Shown one piece after another: positions 1 through 11,349 of a stretch of DNA of 64,000 bases. A model generated the notes under the pieces. The model was not told the DNA's origin. It saw only the letters and a program-made list of their open reading frames with translations, and did not search any database. Within the stretch, counting starts at the first letter, position 1; every line of letters begins with the position of its first letter. The translations under genes were made by a program, and so were the position numbers. The stretch comes from Siphonodentalium dalli (Eukaryota; Mollusca; Scaphopoda; Gadilida; Siphonodentaliidae): NCBI GenBank assembly GCA_032622095.1, contig CP136067.1, forward strand, positions 134,297,990 to 134,361,989, in the 5' to 3' direction.

Positions 1-297
1 GTACATGTATAACACTGCCACGCATAGTCCCATACAGTGGATAGCAGACGACACTTGAGTAAATTTGAGGCTCCCTGATGAGCTCTCAGAGTGTTCGACT
101 ACTATGTCTGAATTTAAACTTTTATCTTTTTCACAGGGAGAATAATTCAGCAAGAATTTTACAAAGCACCATGGCTATTTGAGGGCCAGGAAGGTATGTC
201 CTACACTACATTTATATACAATTTAACTGCAAACTAGTGAGGCGAGAATCATAACTGGCAGTACTAAACACTACTTTACTTTAATGGCGCGCCCACA

Positions 298-910
298 TGT
301 GTGTTAATCAGATTCATCATCGTTTTCCTGCTTTTGTTCTGATTTGGTGACCTCATGGTAAAGAATGTAACGAGGCGCGTCCAAAATGCATGGCGATTCA
401 GACACAGTGTCGTGTGCCAACTCTGTACATACATACTATATCTGCCAAATACTTCCAAGTTATATTCCCTATATAATGATGTTCCTACTCACATTATATC
501 TCTCCAAGTGTTGACATAATAGAAACAAACTTAACCCTTCCCCACGTTCACAAATAACGACGTACATGTAGATGCGTCCATGCAGTTTGTGTCCAAGAAA
601 TAAATTGACAATGCACAATTTACCTTGGCATATGGTGTAGAACCGTACGGGGACACCGATAATGTAAAACATCGTTCAAATCCTAGATTAGGAAGGTAAT
701 CAAATCCAACATGGCATCCAAGATGGCCGCCAATTGTTATGTTGACTAACTTGACACTCTATACACCAGATGTATGCAAACCGGACTAGATCATCGCGAG
801 TGCTTTATATAATATGGCATTTTCTTGGATGGAGTCTGTATCTTAATACGTATAAGGCAACTGGCTTCGTAAAACCGATGATGGAGACCAAACTGGCCGC
901 CAAAATAAAC
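298..910 (+). repeat. Left arm of a large inverted repeat
   Basis: This stretch reappears in reverse complement at about 4835-5462 with the same order of blocks. Examples are the rule AATCAGATTC near 305, the block TTCCAAGTTATAT near 455, GGTAATCAAATCCAACATGG near 693 and the GATGATGGAGACCAAA block near 878. Identity looks like roughly three quarters by eye, with small indels, so the arms are old. It contains the phrase 'CCAAGATGGCCGCCA', which also recurs around 55.6-56.3 kb. No coding capacity is convincing. Confidence 0.75.
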
Positions 911-2007
911 AGAACTGTTCCGATAAAACGACCAACTTCTGAGTTGCAAGAACATCGAATGGTATGACTGCTCTAGCTTATTTGTTCGTACCTATATGTC
1001 ATTGTGGCCAATGTGATCCGTATCTGAAGAAACTAGGGGCATTAAGATAGGAACTGTTCATTAATTTCTCGAAATAACGACATCATATAATGTCAAATTG
1101 CCTAAACAGGACCGAATTTTAACCTGTCATCCAAGCATTTATGTCAATGTTCTGCTACACGATGCTACAACTGCAAACATCCGCATTAGTATAGCAATAA
1201 CGGAAGCCACAATTCCGATTAAAACAGGCATATGCACTGATAGTTATGTACGCAATTATCAATAACTAAATGAGTTGTTAGTAGCACATTAGACCCGCAA
1301 TCATAAACCGTCTGGAGATAAGGGACCTATCTCTTTTCCCGATAGTTGCGGATATGTTGTTTATACGAGAAGGTTGGGAAACTTTGTTCACTTTATCCCA
1401 CTAATGTTGTCAATCGCTTACCATGGTAGTTGGTTTCTTTATTCAAAGAAGTGGTGTTCCAATGTAATAACGGACAATAATCACCAGAAATTTCGACCGA
1501 ACTAAAATTGTGTTCTCTACATTTCTTCGGGGTGTCACCACGCACGGAAATCGGTGTTTGCATAAGCAGTTCTAATTCGTATTTGTTTAGTACTTCTCAA
1601 CTCTGAAGATTTAGATAACAATAAACGGTTACAAGTTCATTACAAATACTCATTTTATGAACTATTCGCAGTGGCAACCGATAGTTTAAATCAATATCCC
1701 ACCAACGTACTATATTCATGGGTGTCTCGGTAGTGGTTGACGAGTTAATTCGCATGTTTGTGACCTCACTTCCATATTATTTTATTTCACACCGGTAGTC
1801 CAAGATTCACGTCGCTGTCGCAATATATTAATAACATCATTCTATTGAGCGTTTTGTTATGATGTTCATCCATTTTCGCCAAGAGACGAAGAAATTATAA
1901 GTTTCTACCATATTTGATATTGGATAAGGCCTACCAATTCGAAAATTTCGTTAGACATTTAACCACCGATAACATGATTTCACCATGCTAGTAATTATCA
2001 GTACTGC

Positions 2008-2155
2008 GTATCATACAATGTCATACATCTAGCAGATCTACACAACCGGGTGACACGATTAAGTTTATATGCGGATAATTTAATCATTAGCAGTAAACTC
2101 GGGGAACACTGTAAAACAGTTGGTATCATACAATGTCATACATCTAGCGGATCTA
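2008..2155 (+). repeat. Short direct repeat pair
   Basis: A ~32-bp sequence beginning GTATCATACAATGTCATACA occurs at 2008-2040 and again at 2123-2155 with about one mismatch, 115 bp apart. The intervening DNA shows no other structure. Confidence 0.7.
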
Positions 2156-3354
2156 TGACACATGTGCGCGGGCATTTCTGCCAAGTACGATAAACCGAGA
2201 AGTTGCGATTTATGCGCGGGCTGCAATTGCATGCTTGTTAGTCCATTGTGACAGTATTGTTGGATTCAATTGACCCGACCAATCAAATGATGAAATCAAG
2301 TTTCTCTTCAGCTGGATACGTGATTGCTCCCAACACGTAATTGTTTATAACAGGGAATTTATAAATAGCATGGGTATATATAATCGAAAATAGGACGATT
2401 TTTTTAAATATTGGGACTACATTAAAATTATAAGAAATAACTCTTATTTCGATTTGATAAGGTGGTGAGTTAGAATGGACAATTTTGAAGACAAATTAAC
2501 TTTAATTGCATAACCTTAGTCTAGACTAGATCGATTAATTAAATGTAACACTTAACTGGTTTTCAAAGGGAAAACATGCTTGCATTATTTGTGTGTAATT
2601 ATACACGTACCATATTTTAACTCATGAAGTATCTCGATCTAAATTCCTACCAGGTGTACACATAAGACAGTAGGGAGATTTCTAATTTAATATGCTTGAA
2701 GCAAAGGGTGTTGCTACTTTCGAAGTTTCATATGTGTGTGATAGTATGTGTGAGGTTACTATATGGCTTGCCACCTGTCGCCGAAGAATCTATATTATGA
2801 GCAAATAGGTCCAACAGCCATCAAATGTCAGACTGCGATTGTCTATATATGTCACACATTCAATCCAACGACAATAACTTGACAAGAACGTGTGTCATTG
2901 TCGAATATAGGACCGTCCCCACATGCAACTGTGGAACCTGGTTTGATTGTATGGTGCTCACAAGGTAAACGTAGTCAAATAATACCGACACATTACGGCT
3001 TCAAAATCCCCAATATTAAGCTAAACATAAGGATTCAAAATCAATTGTTTTCTGGGTCGTCTTGTTAGAAGATTGCACACAATAACCACCACGCCTATGT
3101 ACATTATCTGATATTTTTTATAATCGCATGTTTACATACATATATGCTTCCGGTCAAATGCATATAAATGTTCCACGCATATCGTACAATGTATCCTGGG
3201 GAGAAATAACAGAATCATGAATGTTTGACATATATCAGAAAAATAGGTTGTTCCATTGCAGACGATTGGCGATCGTGCAAAGGAGCTGCTACTTATTATT
3301 TGTGTTAAAAATACTCCGCGGCTAGTATATTTCTGGAGAATGTCTTACATACAC

Positions 3355-3516
3355 CTGTAGCGGATATACTCTATTTTGATCAGATAAGCTTTGTGTAGTC
3401 TGAGTGGTCTTGTGCGGGTAGTCACTTTGTGAACCAACTAATTCCGCGGCTATGGCTGGTAACATGTGACCAACGAGCATCAGCGAAAGGGACAAATTTA
3501 GTATGACAAACATCAT
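3355..3516 (-). CDS. Possible first exon with signal peptide, unrecognised
   Basis: Two adjacent ATG codons at 3516-3511 open a frame starting MMFVILNLSLSLMLVGHM followed by small residues (AIAAE). That is what a signal peptide with a cleavage site near residue 24 looks like. The downstream part is rich in Ser, Thr and Gln. A usable donor (CAG followed by GTGTATG) ends the proposed exon at 3355. No matching downstream exon was found between here and position 1, and the peptide resembles nothing I know. It could be chance, because hydrophobic frames are common in AT-rich DNA. Confidence 0.2.
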
Positions 3517-4834
3517 TCTAGTGCCTGAGCAACTGAGTATATGACATTTTGAACACGTATTCTAACTCTGTGGCTTTCTAATCCTTCTACATGAAATTTC
3601 ATCTTTGGACAATTGCCTACATTCTCCATACTGATATATAAATTGGATGATATAGTTTTATCCCATTCTAATACTTGTGTACGTGTGACGGAGACTCGTG
3701 CGATACTTAGAGTGTGAGACCAACTTTCATGCATCCAAAATTCATGGGACTTAGCACACTCAATACCCAAGCCTCACACTTACCATTATCATTTAAAGCA
3801 TTAGCATTTACAAATTAGGGGGCAGTTTTGATAACATTCTACCTGTTCCAATCAAACGCTGAAAGTTGGTTCTGTGTATGAATGGGGTGAGCTCCAAGTA
3901 ACTTGATATTATTTCAAACGACCAATGCCTTGTATAAAGTTAAATACTGAATGCATATAATGAGTTTAAATATATTGTGATAGCAACGTGAAATCTGAGA
4001 AGCCGGTAAGATATAAAATAACATGGAAGCGAAGGCATATCAATAACTCGCCGAAGTCATCAGCCACTACTCAGACATACATGACATATATTGTGTTAGC
4101 AGGACAATAATTAAACTATTGGTCGTCAACGTGTATTCAATAAAATAATTGATACACCTGCAACCGTGTATATCAAGCGTAGAATTAAGTACTGCTAAGC
4201 AAATACTCAAATGAACTGCTTAAGTAAATAAGTATAAATCCACGTCTGATGGGACCCTAGCAGCTGCGAGAATATAACGACACAGATACTTGTTATGTCA
4301 GGTTTGTTTGATATCTTGTTTCGGTTATTTCAATGGAACATCACTCCACTAAACGTGAAAACCAATGACCCCAGTGCGCATTGGCACCATTGACGAGATA
4401 TATAAACTAAGTTGTCCATCCTTTGCATAACGCACTTCGAAATGGTTGTCATTGCTTGACGGCTTGTGTAAGCGGGTCTAATGAACCATTACTATGGGAC
4501 ACCTACATTGGTTATTGAGGATTGAATGTGTATATAGTTAGTCGGCATTGTAGCTTCAATTCTTATTGTACTAATATAAAAGTCAGCAGTTTCATCATCA
4601 AGCAGAACGTTGACATGTATACCACAAAATGGATGTCAGGTTGAAACACAGTCCCATTGTGGCAATTTGGCATTGCATGTCGATTTTGAGAAAAAAAATG
4701 AGCATTTACTTTCTCAATAGCAATAATTTAATTGGATTCGGATCACATTATCCACAGACATATATGCACGAACGAATAAGCTACAAAACTCATAACATGC
4801 AGATGCTATTGCAACTCAAAGGCCGGTAATTTTA

Positions 4835-5462
4835 ACGAAACATTTTTATGGTCGCCATTTTGGTCTCCATCATCGGTTTACGTGACCATTTGCCTTATAC
4901 ATATTATGATACAGCCTCTATGAATAAAGATCAGTTACATTAAAGCACTTGCGATTTTCCAGTCACGTGTGCACACTCGTTGTGTATAGAGTGTCAACAT
5001 AAAACTTGGCGGCCATCTTGGACGCCATCTTTGATTGTATTACCTTCCTTATCTAGGATTTGAACGAAATCTAACATTATCCGTGTCCCCGGATGGTTCT
5101 ACCATGTATGACACTATAAAATGTGCTTTGTCGATGTTTTATTGGACACAACCTGCATTGATGCATTTAAGTGGATATTTGTGAAATTGGGGTAAGGGTT
5201 AAGCTTTTGTCGATTAATTTACCAATTGGAGAAATATAATACAGATAGGAACATCATTTTGTAGGGAATACCCTTCCATTTCCAAAAATATATAACTTGG
5301 AAGAATTCGACAGATATGCTATATTTGCACAGAATTGATGCACGACACTTTGTCTGAATCGCCATTAATTTTGTATTCGTCACGCTACATATTTTACCAT
5401 GACGTCACGAAACCAGAACGAAAGCAGAAGACAATGTCGAATCTGATTAAGTGTGAACATTA
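4835..5462 (-). repeat. Right arm of the large inverted repeat
   Basis: Reverse complement of 298-910. The blocks run in mirrored order: GGTCTCCATCATCGGTTTAC near 4860, GGCGGCCATCTTGGA near 5008, CCTTCCTTATCTAGGATTTG near 5043, ATAACTTGGAAGAATTC near 5291 and CGAATCTGATTAA near 5436. Similarity fades at both ends at about the same distance as in the left arm. Confidence 0.75.
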
Positions 5463-5779
5463 GCCCCATCAAATGCAAATATGTGTTCATTCTTTCCCAT
5501 TTTGATGCCCGGTCAGCCGGGTCTATTGTCTGTCAAACCGCTGAAAATGTGTCTATTTTTCGGTAGGGTACCGTATGAAACATAGCGATAATGTATATTT
5601 TGTCACCTATTTCGGCTCGGCGCCCTTTAAATTCGAAAACTAGAGTAATTTTCACATAAGGTCAAATCAGAGAGCATGAAAATCGCAAAGTGGGTTTACC
5701 TTGTCGATAATAAAGCATCTTTGATGAGTAGTTATCCCATATAATAGGCTATATATACGTCGTTTGTTGAACTTACATT

Positions 5780-5935
5780 GTATCTCATTTAGTTCAAATA
5801 CAAGTTTAATCTCTTTCAGAAGCTGTTGTAATTGAAAAATAAAATGTTTTATAAATTGCTGATCACCTGTCATTGTGCAGGATACATACAATTTCATAAT
5901 TTCTAACTATTTCCTGATTAGGCAGCACATTATCT
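5780..5935 (+). repeat. Dispersed repeat, inverted partner at ~27190-27345
   Basis: The blocks ATCTCATTTAGTTCAAAT, TTTATAAATTGCTGATCA and GTGCAGGATACA(T/C)ACAATTTCATAA occur here. They appear in reverse-complement order at about 27190-27345. No coding frame is shared convincingly. This is probably an old non-autonomous element. Confidence 0.55.
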
Positions 5936-6592
5936 AACATGTTCCATGCCACTTATGTTAGTTTCACCCCACCGTCCCATATGCAACATGCCATAGCTTA
6001 ACGTCATCTCCACTAAGGTCCATATGCAGTCCCAGTAACATGAAGATGGTGTTTTTGCTGTTATCAATTCTTATATGTTTTAAACTGTTACAAATGTCAA
6101 ATAAGGACAGAAATGGTCTTTAGTAAACAAAATGTGCATGAGGTTGTAAAAAACACGTTTGTTTGCCCCTCGGGTCACCCACACACACCGGCATACCTTC
6201 TAGCAATCCCCCCTGGAAATTAAGCATTAATGGATAGAATCTTTCCAGATAGGTGTCCTACTCGACATTTATTATATTATACCCCGGAAACTACAAAAAC
6301 CTTCCTGGGAAGAGATAAACCTTTAACAAGTCTTGTTTATATTTATTACAGATGGCGCGCCGTCGGCTCTAAGACAGGCAGCGCGATCCCTCACCAAAAG
6401 AAATATCAGTCCAATACGCATTCATGATGTTGCAGATGGAATGATGGCGGAATTGCCGCAAAAGTGCACGCAGTGTTAAAACTTATTGCTAGTTCTTGCT
6501 GTCATGGACGTATCGTAATTTTACAGTGACTTCCACTAGCTCACCGATCACTGATGTGTTCCCCTGATAACATTGTGATAGTTACAGTTATA
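5936..6592. other. Intergenic, nothing recognised
   Basis: A 65-codon open frame around 6230-6427 has no recognisable motif. The phrase GGCATACCTTC near 6191 recurs near 27443, next to the partner of the preceding repeat, so the repeat family may extend to about 6230. Confidence 0.4.
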
Positions 6593-6821
6593 CCCTGTGC
6601 CAATGCATTCTCTTATATATGCGAGTCGACCATAGGTCGCCTCGCATATATAAGAGAATGCATTGGCCTAAAAAAAATCTTTTTTTAACACTTTTTACCA
6701 TTTTTTCTTACATTCTTTAACAATTTTATAATGTTTAATGTGTTAAGCCAATGCATTCTCTTATATATGCGAGGCGACCTATGGTCGACTCGCATATATA
6801 AGAGAATGCATTGGCACAGGG
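6593..6821. mobile_element. MITE made of two mutually inverted palindromes
   Basis: Outer termini are CCCTGTGCCAATG at 6593 and its exact complement ending at 6821. Each terminal repeat (6599-6667 and 6747-6815, 69 bp) is itself a near-perfect palindrome. Its outer arm is GCCAATGCATTCTCTTATAT and its centre is TCGACCATAGGTCGCC. The second palindrome is the reverse complement of the first. An ~80-bp T-rich spacer separates them. There is no open frame for a transposase, so this is non-autonomous. A clear target-site duplication is not visible. Confidence 0.75.
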
Positions 6822-7740
6822 CCGTTCTGTTGTTACGGGACAAACATTACAGTGAGTGTACGTTCACGCAGACGGCTGGACAAATTGGCAGGCAAATCAT
6901 GAAATTCTTTATAGTTACATTTCTAGTTCAAGCTTTTGAATTATATTGGAATTTCATAATATATGATTTCGATTGTTTTATCTCTTATCAGAGCGATTCC
7001 TCGAATGATTGCACGATTCAATCTTATCATATATTTGAAGGCGCACGTTGGCCGGGCAAATGTCAGTTGTTTAACACAGTAAGGCGGTGTTAAATTGCCA
7101 ATTTCGAATGTGGATTGTCATGGTAATCTTCTCAGTAAACGTTATATATGAAGCTATTTCTGGGAACTAAAGCAGCCATATCATTAAACAGACATAACAT
7201 TTAACTGGTGGCTGTGCTATCCAAATTGTCAATTTCTGCTATAAATTTATTTCTGAGAATTGTTTTCTAGAATTGCAACACTGGACCTAATTTTGGAAAA
7301 TAAATACACCAACTATCTAATGGAATAAATTGTAAGCCAACCCGCCATATAACTATTTATTGTTTTCACTACCGCACAAGTCGTTTCAAGAAATATTTGC
7401 AACTCTAAATTTTACCTCTCATATCTGCATGGAAATGGCCATTCCAAAAAGGTCACTTTACCTTCTTAATGAGTTACATAGCTCTTACTGCGCATGTATA
7501 TTAAAGGTGGGTAATATATATCATAAATCGTTTGACGTTCACACAAAAGCCCTCTTCGACGTATGTCCCGCTCATTTCCAGAAAAAAACGAGACAGCTCA
7601 GCATGTAAACGTACACCGAGGCTACGAGTTGACCAATTGCTGTCAGCACAAACTAAGCACTCCTGAATTATTGCAACTATTTAATTTCGTTGGCAAATGA
7701 ACAACTGTGGATGGTTGTTCGTGTTCATGCAGTTGTAGGC
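6822..7740. other. Intergenic, no clear gene
   Basis: Open frames exist (for example a hydrophobic one starting near 6899, and one at 7360-7608), but none shows a domain, a splice context or a repeated pattern that I can support. Confidence 0.4.
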
Positions 7741-7925
7741 ATATCTGCAATGTAATTAACGTCCACAAGTTAATCCGTATTGAAACGTGAAGTGTCCTGT
7801 TGGTCGCCATTGTTTTAGTTATGACAGTACCTTTCAAGATGGCTCGTTAAAATAGTTCTGGCTCTTAACTAGGTACGTAAATCGGCCCCGTGGCTATGGT
7901 GAGACAGTAGTCACGTGGGGTGTGA
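7740..7925 (+). repeat. Diverged direct repeat, copy 1 (copy 2 at 8690-8875)
   Basis: The blocks GAAACGTGAAG, GTCGCCATTGTTTTAGTT, AAAATAGTTCTGGCTCTTAA and GGTGAGACAG follow each other here. The same order appears at 8690-8875 with substitutions. The copies lie about 950 bp apart. Copy 1 is followed at once by the palindrome at 7933-8086, which copy 2 lacks. Confidence 0.65.
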
Positions 7926-7932
7926 TATTAAT

Positions 7933-8086
7933 ATTATCCATCATGACCTGGGGCGTGGGATTGAAAAATCTCACCCGAAGGGCCAGACATTTGGGCCGGA
8001 CCCGAAACTGGCTGAGTGTCGGACCAATTAGCTGGCCCCGAGGGTGAGATTTGTCCATGCCCACAAGCCCGGTCATGATGGATAAT
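7933..8086. mobile_element. Palindromic MITE-like insertion
   Basis: The outer arms read ATTATCCATCATGACC and GGTCATGATGGATAAT. Inner arms (GGCGTGGG, AATCTCACCCGAAGGGCCA) are matched by complementary blocks on the far side (TGGCCCCGAGGGTGAGATT, CATGCCC). The whole 154 bp can fold back. It is absent from the paralogous position in the direct repeat at 8690-8875, which supports insertion. Confidence 0.65.
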
Positions 8087-8689
8087 TTGTTGGTATTATA
8101 CCAATCTTTGGCACATTGCAGTAGCTTCGTAACGGTACATCTGGGGAGAAACCGGACACGATATTCGTGATTATCGTGGATGGTTGCGGTATATATCAAA
8201 GGAATATACTGTAAAAACAAAGCGTGTTACCCGTGCGCGCAGGGTTAATACCTTAGAGTGAAATCGACATGGGCGTGTGGAAGCAACACGAATGCGTCAC
8301 ATCGTTGCACCTGCACATACACCGAGAAACGTGCGTATTGATAAGAAGTATATCCAACTAGACTAATCGTGTTTGTCACGGGAAATGTCCATAGATACCA
8401 TTAGAAAAGGAAACCTGTTTATATATGACAGACAACTGTTAGTTTGACGTGCTCGACGATTTATTGCAACGATGACAATTGTTCGAATGTTGAACTATTT
8501 CGTTCGTCATTTGTGAAGAGGCTATTGTTTACGTGTTACGAAATGTGCAAAAAGTAATGCAAGTTTCGCTTTGGGGACAATTGGTCGTTTATAGCGCATG
8601 TCATGCAGGTCTGCGTTTGCAAGTGAGCTTATGTTGAAGGTTCTTAGTGTTTAACATGTTGGAGACGTACATGTATATCCATTTGTATT

Positions 8690-8875
8690 ATCGTCCATGA
8701 ATTCATCCGTATTTATTTAGTGAAACGTGAAGCGTAACTTGTTGATCGCCATTGTTTTAGTTGACACAAAACATGATGACGGATTGTTGAAATAGTTCCG
8801 GCTCTTAATTAAATAGGTAAAGTGGTCACAAGGGTAGGGTGAGACAGCTGGTCGCGTGTGGTGTGAGACAGGGAA
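8690..8875 (+). repeat. Diverged direct repeat, copy 2
   Basis: Second copy of the 7740-7925 sequence, sharing GAAACGTGAAGCG, GATCGCCATTGTTTTAGTT, GAAATAGTTCCGGCTCTTAA and GGTGTGAGACAGG. It has no palindrome after it. Confidence 0.6.
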
Positions 8876-9473
8876 ATTTCACCCAGCTATCTCACACATG
8901 CTTGCTGACTAAAATGGGCATGAGGTAGGAGAATGGGAAATCTAACACGACTATGCTGCATGTGCTGCCCGTGTTAAAATATGAAGGAGAAACCTGATTT
9001 GTGTAACGGTCTTCTTTCCAATGATTGGTGTTATTATGTGCAGTGGATGGAGTTACAGATGTAAATAACCTTATGTGCAGTCGTTTGAGATGACAATACA
9101 CAACAATAAACCAATTCATGTTGCCTTTGTAGCCCGTTTATAATTCGATCATCCATTAGTTTCCATACGATCTGTCTACTCGTGATTAGCATTAGCTGTA
9201 TTATCTACGTAGCGTTAGTAGAACGAACGAATTGGCCTGATTGAAATAGGAAACGTCAATTAAATGGAGTAAAATGTTACAGATATCGCAGGGATAAACA
9301 CAATATTTTAGTTTCGTTACTGGTTGAGTGACCAATGTCTCAAACAAAGTCAGAATATGTATACTTAAGGCTTAACCAAACCACTCCAATATGGACTCCG
9401 GTTGAAATCAGGTAATTTTTTGAATAGAGAAAAAATGGCAAAACTTCACACCAGAAGATAAATAGAGGATATA
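8876..9473. other. Intergenic, nothing recognised
   Basis: No domain or repeat could be supported here. Confidence 0.4.
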
Positions 9474-9617
9474 TAGTGTTTTTGAGTTGATACCGAAAAA
9501 TATGTCATGAGTGAGCGAGTAAAATGTTTATTTTCGCTCGCGGCAAGCCGCTCGCGAAAATAAACATTTGTCTCGCTCACTCATGACATATTTTTCGGTA
9601 TCCACTCAAAAACACTA
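9474..9617. mobile_element. 144-bp near-perfect palindrome
   Basis: Left arm TAGTGTTTTTGAGTTGATAC ... CGCTCGCGGC mirrors right arm GCCGCTCGCG ... GTATCCACTCAAAAACACTA about a centre near 9545, with only two or three mismatches and almost no loop. A TIR-only MITE is the simplest reading. The arms end in AGTGTTTTTGAG / CTCAAAAACACT. It lies about 370 bp beyond the 3' end of the Crypton-like recombinase; no link between them is shown. Confidence 0.75.
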
Positions 9618-9984
9618 GATATTCTTTTTATTATACGCATATCCAAAGAAATTCACCATTTACGACGATAAAAGATCTCACAATCGTCTTCAAAATACAC
9701 CATTTTTGAAGCCATCAGCTGATCGGTGCCGCTTCACGCAATACTGCTTCACCATCCGCGGAATTTAAAAATATAGTTCCCGTATTCTTCCCTTTATTCC
9801 CCCCATAAATATGTCCAATGTCAACATAACATAGATTTTAATTATAACTGTAATAATATGAGTGAATATTATGTAAATTAAATAATCACAATAACTCCCT
9901 TCACTTTGTTGTTCTTTAGCACAAACTTGAACTTGGAATGATAAATTGTGGAAACACCGACCAGAAATTGTAAACACACTAAAT
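9618..9984. other. Spacer between palindrome and recombinase, nothing recognised
   Basis: AT-rich, downstream of the minus-strand recombinase stop. It may hold the 3' end of the Crypton element, but Cryptons have no terminal inverted repeats, so the boundary cannot be read. Confidence 0.35.
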
Positions 9985-11349
9985 TCAATCACTGTCGCTG
10001 TCTATCACCCGAATGCGTTTGAAACGCTTTTCATTCCCGTTGAGGTTCATTTCATTTGTAATGCTGTGCTTCTGTGAGGCCTGGAAATATACACTAACGG
10101 CTCCATGAAATGTATTACCACTGAATACCGACTTCGGCAACTGTCCGGAATTGTCACAAATTTCACCATGACCTGGAAATGAGATTTCAACAGGTCTCTT
10201 TACACAGAGACTGGGGGTTGGTACAGCTACACAGGTACATGCACTTTCACTGCTTTCAGGCTGAATTCTTGGAGAAATGTTGTTTGAATTCCTGTCATTG
10301 TCAGATAGAATATCAGATATTTGCCTACTTTGTTCTGGATTTATTTTACTGTAATTCAGGAGGCTGTTAACATTCTTATATCCTGACACCTGAATTATTT
10401 GATGGGCAGCTACACCTTCATCACACAATGACTGCACAAGGTGTTTCCTCACACTGTAAGCTGTTATTCGCTTGTCGGTTTCTAGTCCAGCATCTGTGAA
10501 CATATTCTTCATTATCGCATAGATGTTATTTAATCCAAATGCATTTTATTTGTACCACGATTTTCCCAGTTTCACCCACCCTTGAGCATTGATCGCCAAG
10601 AAAAATGGTGAGTCAGACGCGCATATTTCAGTTGGTCTCTTTTCTGCAAATAGCTGATATAATGTGACTGGATCTTTCAATTTGTCTTCTGTTGAATACG
10701 CTCTGGGTTTTACTTTCCTCACATCCCTTGGGTTTTCTCCAGTCCTCGTTTTCGTTTGTCGCTCTTGGGTGTATATCACATAATTCCTGCCCGCCTCATC
10801 TTCGTTTACTTCAACGTCACCCCATCTCAGTGAGTAAGTTTCTTGGCCAGTTCGCATGCCGAAATGTAGCGTACACATCAACCACATTGAATTTAGCAGT
10901 GATTTTGGATTATGAGGTCCAAGTACTTTTGCATCAAAAAGTTTATCTATGTCAGTTTGAGACAGTGGATCTGCAGCATGTGGCTTGTTTCCTCGACCCA
11001 TAGATTTTAACTGCTTCTGTTTGTTTTTCAGTGTTTGTCGGCATTTGGCAAATCTGTGGTCGGTTATGAGTGACGCTTCATAGTTCTTACTCCTTAAATA
11101 TCGATCAAATGATGATATGTAGGCGCGCAGTGTTGTTGGCTCAAATTCACAGCCATCTTTCTTCCGCACCGACAGCAGGAATTCAGAAATGAGTTCACAT
11201 AGTTCATTCGGTGGAATTTGCTCTATCACTCTGGTTTCACCACTTTCCAAAGCATACAGACTCAACAACTTCAAGTCATACTCAGTCTTTCTTTTTGTGT
11301 TCATATTCTGCTGCTCTTGGTTGAAATTATCAACATCACCTCCAGACAT
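9985..11349 (-). pseudogene. Crypton-type tyrosine recombinase, broken by one stop codon
   Basis: An open frame from 11349 runs 267 codons to a TAA at 10548-10546. The same frame then continues without further interruption to 9985. The first part has a core-binding-like helical region (about residues 18-110) and then the catalytic segment with the first active-site Arg in FGMRTGQE (residue 166). After the stop come the box Y-S-V-R-K-H, which carries the second Arg, then SGYKNVNSLLNYS, whose last Tyr is the presumed nucleophile. The C-terminus is basic and acidic (KRFKRIRVIDSDSD), possibly a nuclear signal. Known family: Crypton / DUF3504 (KIAA1958-like) recombinases, which cut and join DNA through a 3'-phosphotyrosine. 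Oddities: the family usually has His where this copy has Tyr, in both the HxxR box and the GHK box, so activity is doubtful. No reverse transcriptase is nearby, which argues against a DIRS element. Confidence 0.8.

Larger units (their letters stand above)
911..4834. other. DNA between the inverted-repeat arms, no clear gene
   Basis: AT-rich sequence of about 3.9 kb enclosed by the two inverted arms. I find no recognisable domain in either strand. It holds one short direct repeat (2008-2155) and one weak candidate for a secreted-protein first exon (3355-3516, minus). No transposase motif was seen, so it is unclear whether the arms and this interior form one element. Confidence 0.5.

Noticed and set aside
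3513-3770. Minus-strand 85-codon frame with WSHTLSIARV...FHVEGLESHRVRIRV
   Set aside because: No true ATG start, no clear acceptor, and no domain I can name with confidence.
6731-7093. 120-codon plus-strand frame
   Set aside because: Its first third lies inside the nested palindrome element, where frames on both strands stay open by symmetry; the rest has no domain.
7894-8220. 108-codon minus-strand frame
   Set aside because: Coincides with the palindrome at 7933-8086; open by repeat structure.
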